A stretch of 64,000 bases of DNA, from positions 70,972-134,971 of the forward strand of contig JACJWF010000011.1 in the NCBI GenBank assembly GCA_020637295.1. Direction: 5' to 3'. Below are positions 51,273 to 61,227 of the stretch, piece by piece (positions within the stretch are counted from its first letter, which is position 1; each line of letters begins with the position of its first letter). Origin of the DNA: Acidimicrobiaceae bacterium (GTDB lineage: Bacteria; Actinomycetota; Acidimicrobiia; Acidimicrobiales; Ilumatobacteraceae). The notes under the pieces are model-generated. The model had not been told where the DNA came from. It made no database searches and was given only the letters and a program-made list of their open reading frames with translations. The translations under genes were made by a program, and so were the position numbers.

Positions 51273-52115
51273 GTGCCCGAGCTGCCCGAGGTCCAGGCCC
51301 ACGCCGAGCGGCTGACGGAGCAGTTCCGCGGCGCCGTGCTCACCCGTTTCGTGCCGTTCAACTTCACCGCGCTGAAGACCGCCGTGCCCGCGCCGCAGGA
51401 CGCCTACGGCCGCCCACTGGACCAGGTGGGCCGGCGCGGCAAGTACCTGCTGCTGCAGTTCGATGACCTCACCTTTGCCGTGCACCTGATGCAGGGCGGC
51501 CGCCTGCTGGTGGACCCCAAGCAGTCCGCCAAGCCGCGCAACGGCCAGGCCCGGTTCGTGTTCGCCGACGGCCCGGCCCTGCTGCTCACCGAAGCGGGGA
51601 CGGAACGCAAGGCGGGCGTGTGGTGCATGCGGACCGAGGACGTCGCGGCCGGAGGGCCGCCGCTGGACCGCATGGGCCCGGAGGCGTTGGAGTTCACCGC
51701 CGACTCGCTGGCCGCCGCCTTCGCCGCCGACAACATGCGCCTGCATGGCTTCCTGCGCGACCAGCACCACATCGCCGGTCTCGGCCGGATGCTGGCCAAC
51801 GAGGTCTGCCACCGGGCCAAGCTGTCGCCGTTCGCGATGACCGGCAAGCTCGGCGGCGAGGGTGCAGCCGCCGTGGTGACGGCCATCCAGGCTGCGGTGG
51901 ACGACGGCCTGGCCTACGAGCGCACCCGCACCGACATGAGTTCCAGCGCCGACCGGCCGGGCCGCGTGCACGGCCGGGTCGGCGAGGCGTGCCCCGAGTG
52001 CGGCGACACCATCCGCTCGGTCAGCTACACCGGCTACACCGTCGCCTACTGCCCCACCTGCCAGACCGGCGGCAAGCTCCTCGCCGACAACACCACCTCC
52101 AAGTTCCTCAAGTAG
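51273..52115 (+). CDS. Fpg/Nei-family DNA glycosylase, atypical subgroup
   Basis: A 280-residue protein with the catalytic N-terminus PELPEVQ (Pro2, Glu3), Lys in GRRGKYLLLQ and a C-terminal zinc finger CPECG...YCPTC. The helix-two-turn-helix reads HIAGLGRMLANEVCHRAKLS, with Arg where Fpg has the DNA-contact Asn (GNIYADE). The zinc-finger hairpin has TGYTVAYC where Fpg/Nei have GRSTFYC, so the conserved Arg is lost. It should still be a bifunctional base-excision glycosylase, but its lesion range may differ. Its 3' end overlaps the convergent regulator by eight bases. GTG start. Confidence 0.82.
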   Translation: MPELPEVQAHAERLTEQFRGAVLTRFVPFNFTALKTAVPAPQDAYGRPLDQVGRRGKYLLLQFDDLTFAVHLMQGGRLLVDPKQSAKPRNGQARFVFADGPALLLTEAGTERKAGVWCMRTEDVAAGGPPLDRMGPEALEFTADSLAAAFAADNMRLHGFLRDQHHIAGLGRMLANEVCHRAKLSPFAMTGKLGGEGAAAVVTAIQAAVDDGLAYERTRTDMSSSADRPGRVHGRVGEACPECGDTIRSVSYTGYTVAYCPTCQTGGKLLADNTTSKFLK

Positions 52116-52764
52116 CCGGCGTGTGGCGCAGCACCACCCGGCAACCCCCCTGGTGAGGGTCGGCCACTTCCAGCCGTTCCACGTCCACACCGCCGACGAC
52201 TCCGGCAACACCTTCGGCGAGCCCGCGGTGGAGCGCACAGATCGTGGCCGGGTCGCTGGCAGCGATGTCGGCGAAGGGGCACCCGCCGAGGACCAGCACG
52301 GTCCGGTCGCCGTCGGCATCCTCCAGCGACGGCTTGAAGCCGAGACGCTCGGCTTCCGCCCGGAGCGTCTCGACGGCGTCGCCGGTGGGCACCACCATCG
52401 CACCGTGCTTGCGACCGGCTTCGCGGGCGGTGCAGCCGTCGCGCACGGCCGAGGCCAGCATCAGCGACAGCCGGCGGTACGGGTCCGGCTCGTCCACGAG
52501 GCGGTAGCCGGTGCGCGGCCGGCCGCGGCCGGATGGAGGCAGCGACCCCGCCATCACCATGCCCGCCTCGATCAACACCTGGGCGTGCTGGCGGACGGCC
52601 GTGTGGTGCACACCGAGCCGGGCCGCCATCTCCTGCGCCGTCAGCGGGGCAGATGCCTGATGGAGCAGCGCCACCATCGCCGCCCGGGTCGGGACGGCCA
52701 TCGCCTTCGCGCGCCGGAGCGCACCGTCATCGCGGTCCCTGCCGTCCGCCGGAGGTCGTGCCAT
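52108..52764 (-). CDS. SufR-like HTH regulator with putative Fe-S cysteines
   Basis: A 218-residue protein. The N-terminal winged helix (AMVALLHQASAPLTAQEMAA, RLGVHHTAVRQHAQVLIEAG, SGRGRPRTGYRL) is of the ArsR/SufR type. The C-terminal domain has VLGGCPFADIAASD, ATICALHRGLAEGVAG and HQGGCRVVLRH: a Cys, Cys/His, Cys set like the SufR cluster ligands. It may sense iron-sulphur status, NO or oxygen. It lies 28 bases after the NirK-like gene on the same strand and probably controls it through the palindrome at 54183-54202. ATG 52764 is preferred; a GTG-type extension adds six residues. Confidence 0.72.
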   Translation of the reverse strand: MARPPADGRDRDDGALRRAKAMAVPTRAAMVALLHQASAPLTAQEMAARLGVHHTAVRQHAQVLIEAGMVMAGSLPPSGRGRPRTGYRLVDEPDPYRRLSLMLASAVRDGCTAREAGRKHGAMVVPTGDAVETLRAEAERLGFKPSLEDADGDRTVLVLGGCPFADIAASDPATICALHRGLAEGVAGVVGGVDVERLEVADPHQGGCRVVLRHTPAT

Positions 52765-52792
52765 GACGGTGCACTCTTGCACGGCGGGCCGG

Positions 52793-54169
52793 TCAGTGCC
52801 CGGTCAGGGCCGACGTGTCCACGTCGCCCACGGCGAAGAACCCCAGCGCACCCTTGCCGACGTTGGCGAACTTGTGCGTCACGAAGGGGTACAGCCCGTC
52901 CTCGGCGAAGGTGAACTCGACGAAGCCGCCCTGTGCCGGCTGCAGATCGAGCACCTGCGATCCACCGTGGGTGTCGTCGGGCGTCAGCAGATACGCGCCC
53001 TCCTTGAACACGGTGTCGAAGATGGTGCCCACGATGTGGAAGGCGGAGTTCTCGCTCGGGCCGTCGTCCACCACCCACAGCCGGTATCGGCGACCGGCTT
53101 CGACGTGGATCGGTGCGAACTTGTACTGGTTCACGTACCCGTTGAACATCAGGGCGTCCCAGTCCTCGTTCATCATCTTGGTGAGGTCGCCGACCCCGCC
53201 TTCCGGCCCGAGGTACAACTCGCTCTGGATGATGATGAACTCCTCGTCGACGGGTGCCAGGTTCGGCGGATCGATGATGATCGCCCCGTACATGCCGTTG
53301 CCGATGTGGTGCAGCGCGGGCGCGGTGCCGCAGTGGTACATGAACGCGCCGGCGAAGTCGGCGGTGAACTCGTAGACCAGCGACTCGCCTGGCTGGATGG
53401 TGCGCATCTCGTCGCTCCAGGCGACCCTGCTGGCGTGGAAGTCGATCGAGTGCCCCATCGAGCCCTTGTTGGTGAGCGTGATGCGGAACGTGTCGCCGAT
53501 CTTGCCGCGCAGCACCGGTCCGGGCACCGTGCCGTTGAACGTCCACATCATCTGAGTCACACCGGGCGCGACCTCGATGAGCTCTTCGGTGGCATCGAAC
53601 GCGACCTCATGGACCGTGCCGCTCGCGGCGTCGGGCAGCAGCGGGTCGCGGGCCTGCCAGTCGTCTGCCGGCATCGCGGCCGGGTCGATCGTGGCTGCGG
53701 TGTCCGCGGCCTCCTCGGTGCTGCTGCCACCGCTGGACGGCTGTGACATGCCACCGACCACATGGATCGCCATCGACATGCCGGCCTCCTTGTGGCCCGG
53801 CACGGTGCAGTTGGCGACCGTGTCGGACGTGAACGGGCCGATCACGAGATCCTCTGCTTCGCCCTTCTTCAACATCTTGGTGCCGTGCCCGCCCACCGTG
53901 AGATCGTGCGAGAGGGTGCCGGTGTTGCTGACATGCAGAGTGATCGTGGCCCCGGCGGGCACGTCGATGGCCGACGGGCTGACCGAGATGTCTGCCAGCG
54001 TCACGTCGAACTCGGTCGCGCCGGCTGCGGCGGTCTGGCCGGCGGCCGCGCTGTGACCGGGGCTCTTGCCAGCCGCCACCGAGACGCCGACAATGCCAAC
54101 GATCAACGCCATCAGGGCGATCATGAAGGTGGTGATCATCCACCCCTCGCCCCGCTCACGACCGTCCAT
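52793..54169 (-). CDS. three-domain NirK-like multicopper oxidase (copper nitrite reductase type)
   Basis: A 458-residue protein with an N-terminal transmembrane anchor (MITTFMIALMALIVGIVGV), an extra cupredoxin domain (about 50-138; ligands in LSHDLTVGG and NCTVPGHKEAGMSM) and two NirK cupredoxin domains. Type 1 copper ligands lie in FMYHCGTAPALHHIGNGMYG; type 2 histidines and the catalytic Asp lie in GHSIDFHASRV, YHCGT and AFHIVGTIFD. All ligands for nitrite reduction to NO are present. The N-terminal blue-copper domain may act as a built-in electron donor. AGGAGGACATC precedes the ATG. It could also be a related laccase-like oxidase. Confidence 0.82.
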   Translation of the reverse strand: MDGRERGEGWMITTFMIALMALIVGIVGVSVAAGKSPGHSAAAGQTAAAGATEFDVTLADISVSPSAIDVPAGATITLHVSNTGTLSHDLTVGGHGTKMLKKGEAEDLVIGPFTSDTVANCTVPGHKEAGMSMAIHVVGGMSQPSSGGSSTEEAADTAATIDPAAMPADDWQARDPLLPDAASGTVHEVAFDATEELIEVAPGVTQMMWTFNGTVPGPVLRGKIGDTFRITLTNKGSMGHSIDFHASRVAWSDEMRTIQPGESLVYEFTADFAGAFMYHCGTAPALHHIGNGMYGAIIIDPPNLAPVDEEFIIIQSELYLGPEGGVGDLTKMMNEDWDALMFNGYVNQYKFAPIHVEAGRRYRLWVVDDGPSENSAFHIVGTIFDTVFKEGAYLLTPDDTHGGSQVLDLQPAQGGFVEFTFAEDGLYPFVTHKFANVGKGALGFFAVGDVDTSALTGH

Positions 54170-54182
54170 GATGTCCTCCTAT

Positions 54183-54202
54183 TAGAGAGTTGTTAATCTC
54201 TA
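54183..54202. promoter_or_regulatory. 20-bp palindromic operator before the NirK-like gene
   Basis: TAGAGA and TCTCTA flank an eight-base AT-rich spacer (GTTGTTAA). The site ends just upstream of the AGGAGG ribosome-binding site, so a bound repressor would block transcription. It is an isolated AT-rich patch in GC-rich DNA. Confidence 0.65.
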
Positions 54203-54281
54203 TATTCGGCGGGGCGGCAGATGTCCGTCAGGGGCCAAGGTCCTCAAGAGCACGACGGCCATCGGCGTCTAACCTGACCCC

Positions 54282-55001
54282 ATGCCGATCCACATCCGTG
54301 CCGAACAGGGCGACTACGCCCCCGCCGTGCTGGTGCCGGGCGACCCGCGCCGGGCCCGCTACATCGCCGAGACCTTCTTCGACCCCGGCGCCCGCCTGGT
54401 GAACGAGGAGCGCGGCGCGCTGGGCTTCACCGGCACGTTCCGCGGGCGGCCGATCAGCGTGCAGGCGGCGGGCATGGGCTGCGCCAGCGCGGCCATCTAC
54501 TACAGCGAGTTGATCCAGCTGGGGGCGAAGCGGCTGATCCGCGTGGGCACCGCCGGCGGGTTGGCCGACGGCCTGCGCATGGCCGACACCGTGGTGGCCG
54601 TGAGCGCCACGGCCGACGACCAGATCGTCCGCCAGTTGCTGGGCGGCGAGGAGCACGCCCCCACAGCGACATACGCGCTGGTGGAGAAGGCCGTCGCCGC
54701 GGCACGGGCGAAGGGGGCCACCGTGCACGTCGGCCCGATCGTGTCGTCGGCCATCTTCTACGACCCGCGTGAGGGCATCATGCGGCGCTGGAAGGACCGC
54801 GGCCACCTCGCCGTGGAGATGGAGGCTGCCGTGCTCTACACGCTCGGCGCGATCCACAAGATCGAGACGCTCACGATCGCCACCATCTCCGACCTGATCG
54901 CCAGCGAGACGGACACCGAGCGGATCAGCGACGAGGAGCTCAAGCTCGGCGTGGACCGGATGATGGAAGTGGCCTGCGAGATCGCCGTCAGCGACTCGTG
55001 A
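54282..55001 (+). CDS. DeoD-type purine (or uridine) nucleoside phosphorylase
   Basis: A 239-residue phosphorylase. Family blocks are APAVLVPGDPRRARYIAETF (phosphate loop), ISVQAAGMGCASAAIYYSEL, LIRVGTAGGLADGLRMADTV and the substrate-binding AVEMEAAVLYTLGAI (E-M-E) followed by IATISDLIA, which holds the catalytic Asp. It splits nucleosides with phosphate to base and ribose-1-phosphate. The DeoD subtype is favoured by length. TAACCT six bases before the ATG suggests a leaderless transcript. The stop overlaps the MBL gene start. Confidence 0.85.
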   Translation: MPIHIRAEQGDYAPAVLVPGDPRRARYIAETFFDPGARLVNEERGALGFTGTFRGRPISVQAAGMGCASAAIYYSELIQLGAKRLIRVGTAGGLADGLRMADTVVAVSATADDQIVRQLLGGEEHAPTATYALVEKAVAAARAKGATVHVGPIVSSAIFYDPREGIMRRWKDRGHLAVEMEAAVLYTLGAIHKIETLTIATISDLIASETDTERISDEELKLGVDRMMEVACEIAVSDS

Positions 55002-56101
55002 CGCACCAGCACGCACCCGGGTCGGTCCGGGAGGAGCGCCAGCCGCCGAGAGAAGGGGTGGAGGAGGTCGCGCCGGGCATCATGCGCGTCCAGCTGCCGA
55101 TCTCGCTGCCCGGCCTCGGGCACGTCAACTGCTACGCGATGGAGGACGGGCGGGGCATCACCCTGGTCGACCCCGGCCTGCCCGGCCCCACCACGTGGAA
55201 GGCGCTGCAGCGGACCATGGCGTCCGCAGGCCTGCCGATCGAGCGGGTCCACTCCGTCGTCGTCACCCACTCCCACCCCGACCACTTCGGCCAGGCCGGA
55301 CGGTTCCGCCGCAAGTACGGGGCGGACATCATCACCCACCGCACCTTCCGCACCTTCCTCGACCCCGAGGCGGAGGACCAGGAAGCCGCGGACGACATGG
55401 AGATCGCCGACCGCCCGGCCAAGGCGCTGGTGGAGTCCGCCCGCGGGCAGGACCTCAGCCCCGGCCCGATGGGCAAGGTCACGCCGTGGGGCGGCGAGCG
55501 CCACTCCATGCCGCGCAGCAGGCGCCTGCGGTACTGGGCCATGCGCAAGGCGGCCGGCAAGTTCCTCCCCACCCCCACGCCCACCACCCGGGTGGAGGAC
55601 GCCCAGGTGCTGTCGCTCGGCGGGCGGGAGTGGGTGGCGGTGCACACGCCCGGCCACACCATCGACCACCTGTGCCTGTTCGACCCGGCTGCCGGGGTGA
55701 TGATCAGCGGCGACCATGTGCTGCCGACCATCACGCCGCACATCTCCGGCCTCGGCACCACGGTGGACCCGTTGAAGGACTTCTTCGACAGCCTCGACCG
55801 GATGACCACGTTCAGCGACGTGCGCACCGTGCTGCCGGCGCACGGGCTGGCGTTCACCGACCTCGCCACCCGCGCCGAGGACATCAAGCGCCACCACCAC
55901 GAGCGCCTGGAGAAGCTGCGCGCCGCCTCCGGCGAGCTGGGCCGGGGCACGGTGCACGAGTACATGCAGGTGCTGTTCGCCGAACGCTCCTGGGGCCCGA
56001 TGGCCGAGAGCGAGACCTACGCCCACCTCGAGCACCTGCGCCTGCTCGGCGAAGCCGACGTGGACGACTCCGGCGCACAGCTCCGCTACAGCTTCGACTG
56101 A
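54998..56101 (+). CDS. metallo-beta-lactamase-fold hydrolase
   Basis: A 367-residue MBL-fold protein. Metal-binding motif VVVTHSHPDHFGQAGRFRRK (HxHxDH), second ligand HTPGHTIDHLCLF, the Asp in MISGDHVLPTITPHI and a late VLPAHG. The C-terminal 100 residues form a winged-helix-like domain (ATRAEDIKRHHHERLEKLRA), as in LACTB2-type proteins that hydrolyse thioesters or act on RNA. GTG start overlaps the phosphorylase stop (GTGA), so they are one operon. Confidence 0.82.
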   Translation: MTHQHAPGSVREERQPPREGVEEVAPGIMRVQLPISLPGLGHVNCYAMEDGRGITLVDPGLPGPTTWKALQRTMASAGLPIERVHSVVVTHSHPDHFGQAGRFRRKYGADIITHRTFRTFLDPEAEDQEAADDMEIADRPAKALVESARGQDLSPGPMGKVTPWGGERHSMPRSRRLRYWAMRKAAGKFLPTPTPTTRVEDAQVLSLGGREWVAVHTPGHTIDHLCLFDPAAGVMISGDHVLPTITPHISGLGTTVDPLKDFFDSLDRMTTFSDVRTVLPAHGLAFTDLATRAEDIKRHHHERLEKLRAASGELGRGTVHEYMQVLFAERSWGPMAESETYAHLEHLRLLGEADVDDSGAQLRYSFD

Positions 56102-56112
56102 CCCGAAAAACG

Positions 56113-56159
56113 CAAGTTGGCGGTGGGATGCGGTCCTACCGCACCTCACCGCCAACTTG
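56113..56159. terminator. bidirectional hairpin between convergent MBL and mdh genes
   Basis: CAAGTTGGCGGTG (56113-56125) and CACCGCCAACTTG (56147-56159) form a perfect 13-bp outer stem. TGCGGT-CCT-ACCGCA forms an inner stem. AAAAA lies on the left side (useful as a U-run for minus-strand transcripts). Confidence 0.85.
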
Positions 56160-56170
56160 GAACGACGGGG

Positions 56171-57157
<987 letters not shown>

Positions 57158-57199
57158 GGCCACGAGCGTACGCCGCGACGGGGCCACCGCGAAAAGCCG

Positions 57200-59116
57200 T
57201 CAGCTCACGAGGGGCAGGCCGACGGCGCCGAGGATGAGGTTGGTGTAGAAGAGCGCCGGGCCGCTGCCACCGCAGGTGATGTGGATGCCGTCGCTGCACA
57301 ACTGCACCTCGCCGGCGCGGGCATCCCAGTCGATCACCTGCACCCCGGGGTAGGTGGTGGGCAGCGCGCGGATCAGTTCGTTGTTGCCGGGGATCCAGTC
57401 CACGCCGGCGTGCAGCGTCATGAAGTAGACGCCGACGACGCCGGCCGGGATCTCCGCCATGATGGCTGCCACCTCGGCGTCGCCCATCGGCGCGTTGGTG
57501 CCCACCTGGATGACCAGGGTGGACCCATCGCCGAGCACGCCGGCGTCGCGCAACTTGATGACGGCGTTCTTCACGCCCTCCGGCCCACGGTTCTCCTTGG
57601 CGTCCACGTAGAAGCCGCCGGTCTGCAACTGATTCACCGCACCGACCATGACGGACTCGCCGATGGCGACGTACCGCTGGGCGGCCACCGTGGTGGTGGG
57701 CGCCTCGGTGGAGGCAGTGGTGTCGCCAGGCACGCTGGACCCGGACGGTGAGGTGACCGGCGTGGTGTCGGGGGTGGTGTCCTGTGGCACGGTGTTCTGG
57801 GTCTGGGCGCAGTCCTGGTCGCCCACGCAGTGCGGGTCGGCCACGATCATCGAGCACCCCGCAAGTGCCACCACGGCGACGACGGTGCCGACGGCCACCA
57901 CCTGCTTCGCATCGCGCCGCGCCCCGGCCAGCATCTCCTTGAAGTGGCCGGTGCGGATGGGCGTCTCGATGTACCGGTAGCTGGCCTCCGTGACCGCCCC
58001 CGTGAGCAGCATGGCCACCACGAACTCCACCGGCGAGAGCAGGACCTGGGCCTCCTTGCGGATGAACTGGATGATCGGCCAGTGGAACAGGTACAGCCCG
58101 TAGCTGCGGGTGCCGATCCACAGCAGCACCTTGTTGCCCAGCAGGCTGCCGGCCGCCGCGCCCTGGTGGGTGACGGCGGCGATCAGCACCAGCGTGAGCA
58201 GCCCGGTGAGCAGGAACCCGCCGCGGAACAGCCACGGGTCGTACACCAGGCTGTCCTGCAGGTAGATCACGAACATCAACGCCACCAGCAGCACCAGTGC
58301 GCCGGCGGCCATCAGGTCCAGCCGTGGCCCCCGGTCGCGCAGCGGGCCGCGCATGATGGCCACCGGCCGCCACAGCATGGCCATGCCGGCGCCGAGGAAC
58401 AGCCCTCCGGCGCGGGTGATGGTGCCGAGGTAGAGGAACTCGTTGGTGTTGATCCACCGGCCACCGACCTGCCAGTAGCCGGTGTACACCTGGTCCACGC
58501 TGCTGACCAGGCCGCCGTGGTACAGCACCGCCGTGAGCCCGGTGATCACCAGCGCGACACCGAAGAAGCGCATGCCCACCGCCGGCAACTTGCGCCGCGC
58601 CGTACGCAGCACGGCCACCATCAGCAGCGGCCAGAGGATGTAGAACTGCTCCTCCACCGCCAGGCTCCACAGGTGCCGCAGCGGCACGAACGCCTCGCCC
58701 GCGGTGTACCCCTGGCCGACCCACAACTGGTACCAGTTGCTGACGTAGAAGATGCCGCCGAGGAAGTCGCCGCGGGTGCGTTCCCGGGCAATCGGATAGA
58801 ACGCGGTCATGTAGACGGCGACGATCGCCATCATCACGAACAGCGCCGGCAGCAGGCGGCGGGCGCGGCGCAACCAGAACTGGCCGAGGTTGACCCGACC
58901 GCTCTTCTCGTGCTCGGCCAGCAGCAGGAGCGTGATGAGGTAGCCGGAGATGACGAAGAACACCTCCACGCCGAGGAACCCGCCGGAGATCCAGTCGTGA
59001 TTGGCGTGGTACAGCATCACGGCCACCACGGCGATGCCACGCAGGCCGTCCAGCCCCGGCAGGTACGGCACGCGGCTCAACCCGCCGGCAGGAGGTGTGG
59101 TGAGCCGCGCCGACAT
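57200..59116 (-). CDS. OafA-type acyltransferase 3 fused to SGNH domain (copy 1)
   Basis: A 638-residue membrane protein. The acyltransferase-3 domain has about ten helices with RVPYLPGLDGLRGIAVVAVM and the catalytic YHANHDW, VEVFFVISGYLITLLLLAEH, RRARRLLPALFVMM and HLWSLAVEEQFYILWPLLM. After the last helix come a Thr/Ser linker and an SGNH-like domain: AIGESVMVGAVNQL (Ser block), VIQVGTNAPMGD and SDGIHITCGGSG (Asp-His block). It probably O-acetylates surface polysaccharide or peptidoglycan. TACTGT seven bases before the ATG. Confidence 0.88.
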   Translation of the reverse strand: MSARLTTPPAGGLSRVPYLPGLDGLRGIAVVAVMLYHANHDWISGGFLGVEVFFVISGYLITLLLLAEHEKSGRVNLGQFWLRRARRLLPALFVMMAIVAVYMTAFYPIARERTRGDFLGGIFYVSNWYQLWVGQGYTAGEAFVPLRHLWSLAVEEQFYILWPLLMVAVLRTARRKLPAVGMRFFGVALVITGLTAVLYHGGLVSSVDQVYTGYWQVGGRWINTNEFLYLGTITRAGGLFLGAGMAMLWRPVAIMRGPLRDRGPRLDLMAAGALVLLVALMFVIYLQDSLVYDPWLFRGGFLLTGLLTLVLIAAVTHQGAAAGSLLGNKVLLWIGTRSYGLYLFHWPIIQFIRKEAQVLLSPVEFVVAMLLTGAVTEASYRYIETPIRTGHFKEMLAGARRDAKQVVAVGTVVAVVALAGCSMIVADPHCVGDQDCAQTQNTVPQDTTPDTTPVTSPSGSSVPGDTTASTEAPTTTVAAQRYVAIGESVMVGAVNQLQTGGFYVDAKENRGPEGVKNAVIKLRDAGVLGDGSTLVIQVGTNAPMGDAEVAAIMAEIPAGVVGVYFMTLHAGVDWIPGNNELIRALPTTYPGVQVIDWDARAGEVQLCSDGIHITCGGSGPALFYTNLILGAVGLPLVS

Positions 59117-59143
59117 CGGGTCAACAGTATCGGTGAGCAGCGA

Positions 59144-61174
59144 CTACTTCATCAGATCGGGCCGGCCGATCGCCGCGAAGATGAGGTTGGCGTAGAACTG
59201 CTTGGCGGCCGACGTGGCCAGGTGGATGCCGCCGTCACTGGACGACAGGCCGTCCGCCACCTTCACCGCCTCGGCCTCCCAGTCCACCACCAGCACGTTG
59301 GGGTAGACGTTGGGCAGGTTGCGGATGCGGGTGTTGTTGTCGGCGATCCAGCCGCGGGGCGCCTTCACCGTGAGGAACACCACCAGGGGCGTCTGGTCCG
59401 GCGGCAGTTGGGCCATGATCCGGGCGAACGTCTCGTCGCTGACCGACCCGTTGGTGCCGGTCTGGATGACGATCGTGCGGCCGATCAGCCCGGCGGCGCG
59501 AAGGCGCTCGACCACCTCGGCCACGCCCTTGCCCTGGCGGCTGACCGCCGCGTCCACCTGCATGCCGCCGGCGATCAACTGCGGTGCGGCGCCGAGCATG
59601 ACGGACTCGCCGATGGCGTAGACCGGCAGACCGGCGAGCGGATCGACGGTGGTGGTGGTCTCCTCGCGCACCGCCGTGTCGTCGGGGCTGACGTTGGCGT
59701 CCACCGTGCTCGGCACCGTGGTGGCCGGCAGCGTGGTGGGCGGCAGGGTGCTGGTGGCAGCGGCCGCCTCGGCCGCCGCCGCGGCTTCGGCATCACACTC
59801 GATCTGGGTGACGCACAGCACCTGGGCCGTCGCCACGCTGACCGCGGCGAACCCGGAGATCACCGCGATCGTGCCGCCGATCATGATGTTGCGCCGACGG
59901 CGGGCACGCGCCTTCTCGGTGCGCGCCGGCCGCTGCCCCTTCAGCCATTCGCCCAACCTGCCCTGGCGCACCGGCAACTCCACCAGCCGGTAGCTCAACT
60001 CGGTGACCGGGATGGTGATCAGCATCGCCAGCGCGAACGTGGTCCCGTCGAGGTGCAGGCGCTCACCGCGCAACACCTCGTAGACCGGCCAGTGGAACAG
60101 GTACAGGCCGTAGCTGCGCATGCCGATCCAGCGCAGCGGGCGCATGCCCAGCAGGCGACCCATCCACGAGCGGCGATGGGTGGCAGCGGCGATCAGCAGC
60201 AGCGAGCAGACGCCGACGAGCAGGAAGCCGCCACGGAACAGCCACGGGTCGTACACGCTGGCGAACGCTGTGTCGGGCGAGTCGTGGGTGAGCCACAGTC
60301 CGCGGGCCAGCAGCACCAGGCCGGCCAGCCCGGCGAGGGCCAGCAGGTCCACCCGCCGGCCGCGGCGGCGCATGGGGCCGCGCATCACGGCGATCGGCCG
60401 CCACACCATCGCGAACGCGGCCCCCAACATCAGCCCGCCGGCGCGGGTGAAGGTGGACAGGTACAGCGTCTCGTTGACGTTGATGCACCGCCCGCCGATC
60501 GACCAGTAGCCGTGCATCGAGGCTGAGCATTCGGAGTTCACCGTCCCGCCGGCGAACAGCGCGGCCGACACCAGCGCGATGAACACGGCGATCCCCGCCA
60601 GCCACAGGCCCACGCGGGGCAGCCGGTCTGCCTTGCGGCGCAGGACGACCACCATCACCAGTGGCCACAGCAGGTAGAACTGCTCCTCCACCGCCAGGCT
60701 CCAGAGGTGACGCAGCGGCGCGAACACGCCCTGCGCCCCGTACCCCTGGCCCACCACGATCTGGTACCAGTTGCTGCCGTAGAAGATGCCGCCGAGGAAG
60801 TCGCCGCGGAGCGACCCCATCGGCCGCTGGCGGAAGAACGCCAGATAGATGGCCAGGCCGGCCAGCATCACGAACAGCGCGGGCAGCAGGCGGCGGGCGC
60901 GGCGCAGCCAGAAGTGGCGCAGGCTCACCCTGCCGTCGCGTTCCTTCTCGCTGAGCAGCAGCAGGGTGATGAGGTAACCGGAGATGACGAAGAACACTTC
61001 GACGCCGATGAACCCGCCACCGAGCCAGGCGTGGTTGGCGTGGTACACCATGACCGCCACGACGGCGAGCGCGCGCATGCCGTCCAGCCCTGGCAGGTAC
61101 GGCACGCGGTTGACGCGGTCGCGCAGGGTCGGATGGACGATGGGCTCGGCGATGGAGGCGGTCGGCGCAGCCAT
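59144..61174 (-). CDS. OafA-type acyltransferase 3 fused to SGNH domain (copy 2)
   Basis: A 676-residue paralogue of the downstream gene, with RVPYLPGLDGMRALAVVAVM, YHANHAW, VEVFFVISGYLITLLLLSEK and HLWSLAVEEQFYLLWPLVMV at equivalent places. Its SGNH-like domain has YAIGESVMLGAAPQLI, VIQTGTNGSVSD and SSDGGIHLATSAA, with one extra Gly in the Asp-His block compared with copy 1. The linker is longer and Ala/Thr-rich. The two genes are 27 bases apart and same-strand, a tandem duplication that has diverged. Start ATG 61174 is tentative; the next in-frame conserved segment begins about 20 residues later. Confidence 0.87.
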   Translation of the reverse strand: MAAPTASIAEPIVHPTLRDRVNRVPYLPGLDGMRALAVVAVMVYHANHAWLGGGFIGVEVFFVISGYLITLLLLSEKERDGRVSLRHFWLRRARRLLPALFVMLAGLAIYLAFFRQRPMGSLRGDFLGGIFYGSNWYQIVVGQGYGAQGVFAPLRHLWSLAVEEQFYLLWPLVMVVVLRRKADRLPRVGLWLAGIAVFIALVSAALFAGGTVNSECSASMHGYWSIGGRCINVNETLYLSTFTRAGGLMLGAAFAMVWRPIAVMRGPMRRRGRRVDLLALAGLAGLVLLARGLWLTHDSPDTAFASVYDPWLFRGGFLLVGVCSLLLIAAATHRRSWMGRLLGMRPLRWIGMRSYGLYLFHWPVYEVLRGERLHLDGTTFALAMLITIPVTELSYRLVELPVRQGRLGEWLKGQRPARTEKARARRRRNIMIGGTIAVISGFAAVSVATAQVLCVTQIECDAEAAAAAEAAAATSTLPPTTLPATTVPSTVDANVSPDDTAVREETTTTVDPLAGLPVYAIGESVMLGAAPQLIAGGMQVDAAVSRQGKGVAEVVERLRAAGLIGRTIVIQTGTNGSVSDETFARIMAQLPPDQTPLVVFLTVKAPRGWIADNNTRIRNLPNVYPNVLVVDWEAEAVKVADGLSSSDGGIHLATSAAKQFYANLIFAAIGRPDLMK

Positions 61175-61227
61175 GCGGTCCACCAGTCTGCCGTGCCGGC
61201 CGCCGTGCGTGGCGGCACCAGCGCGGA

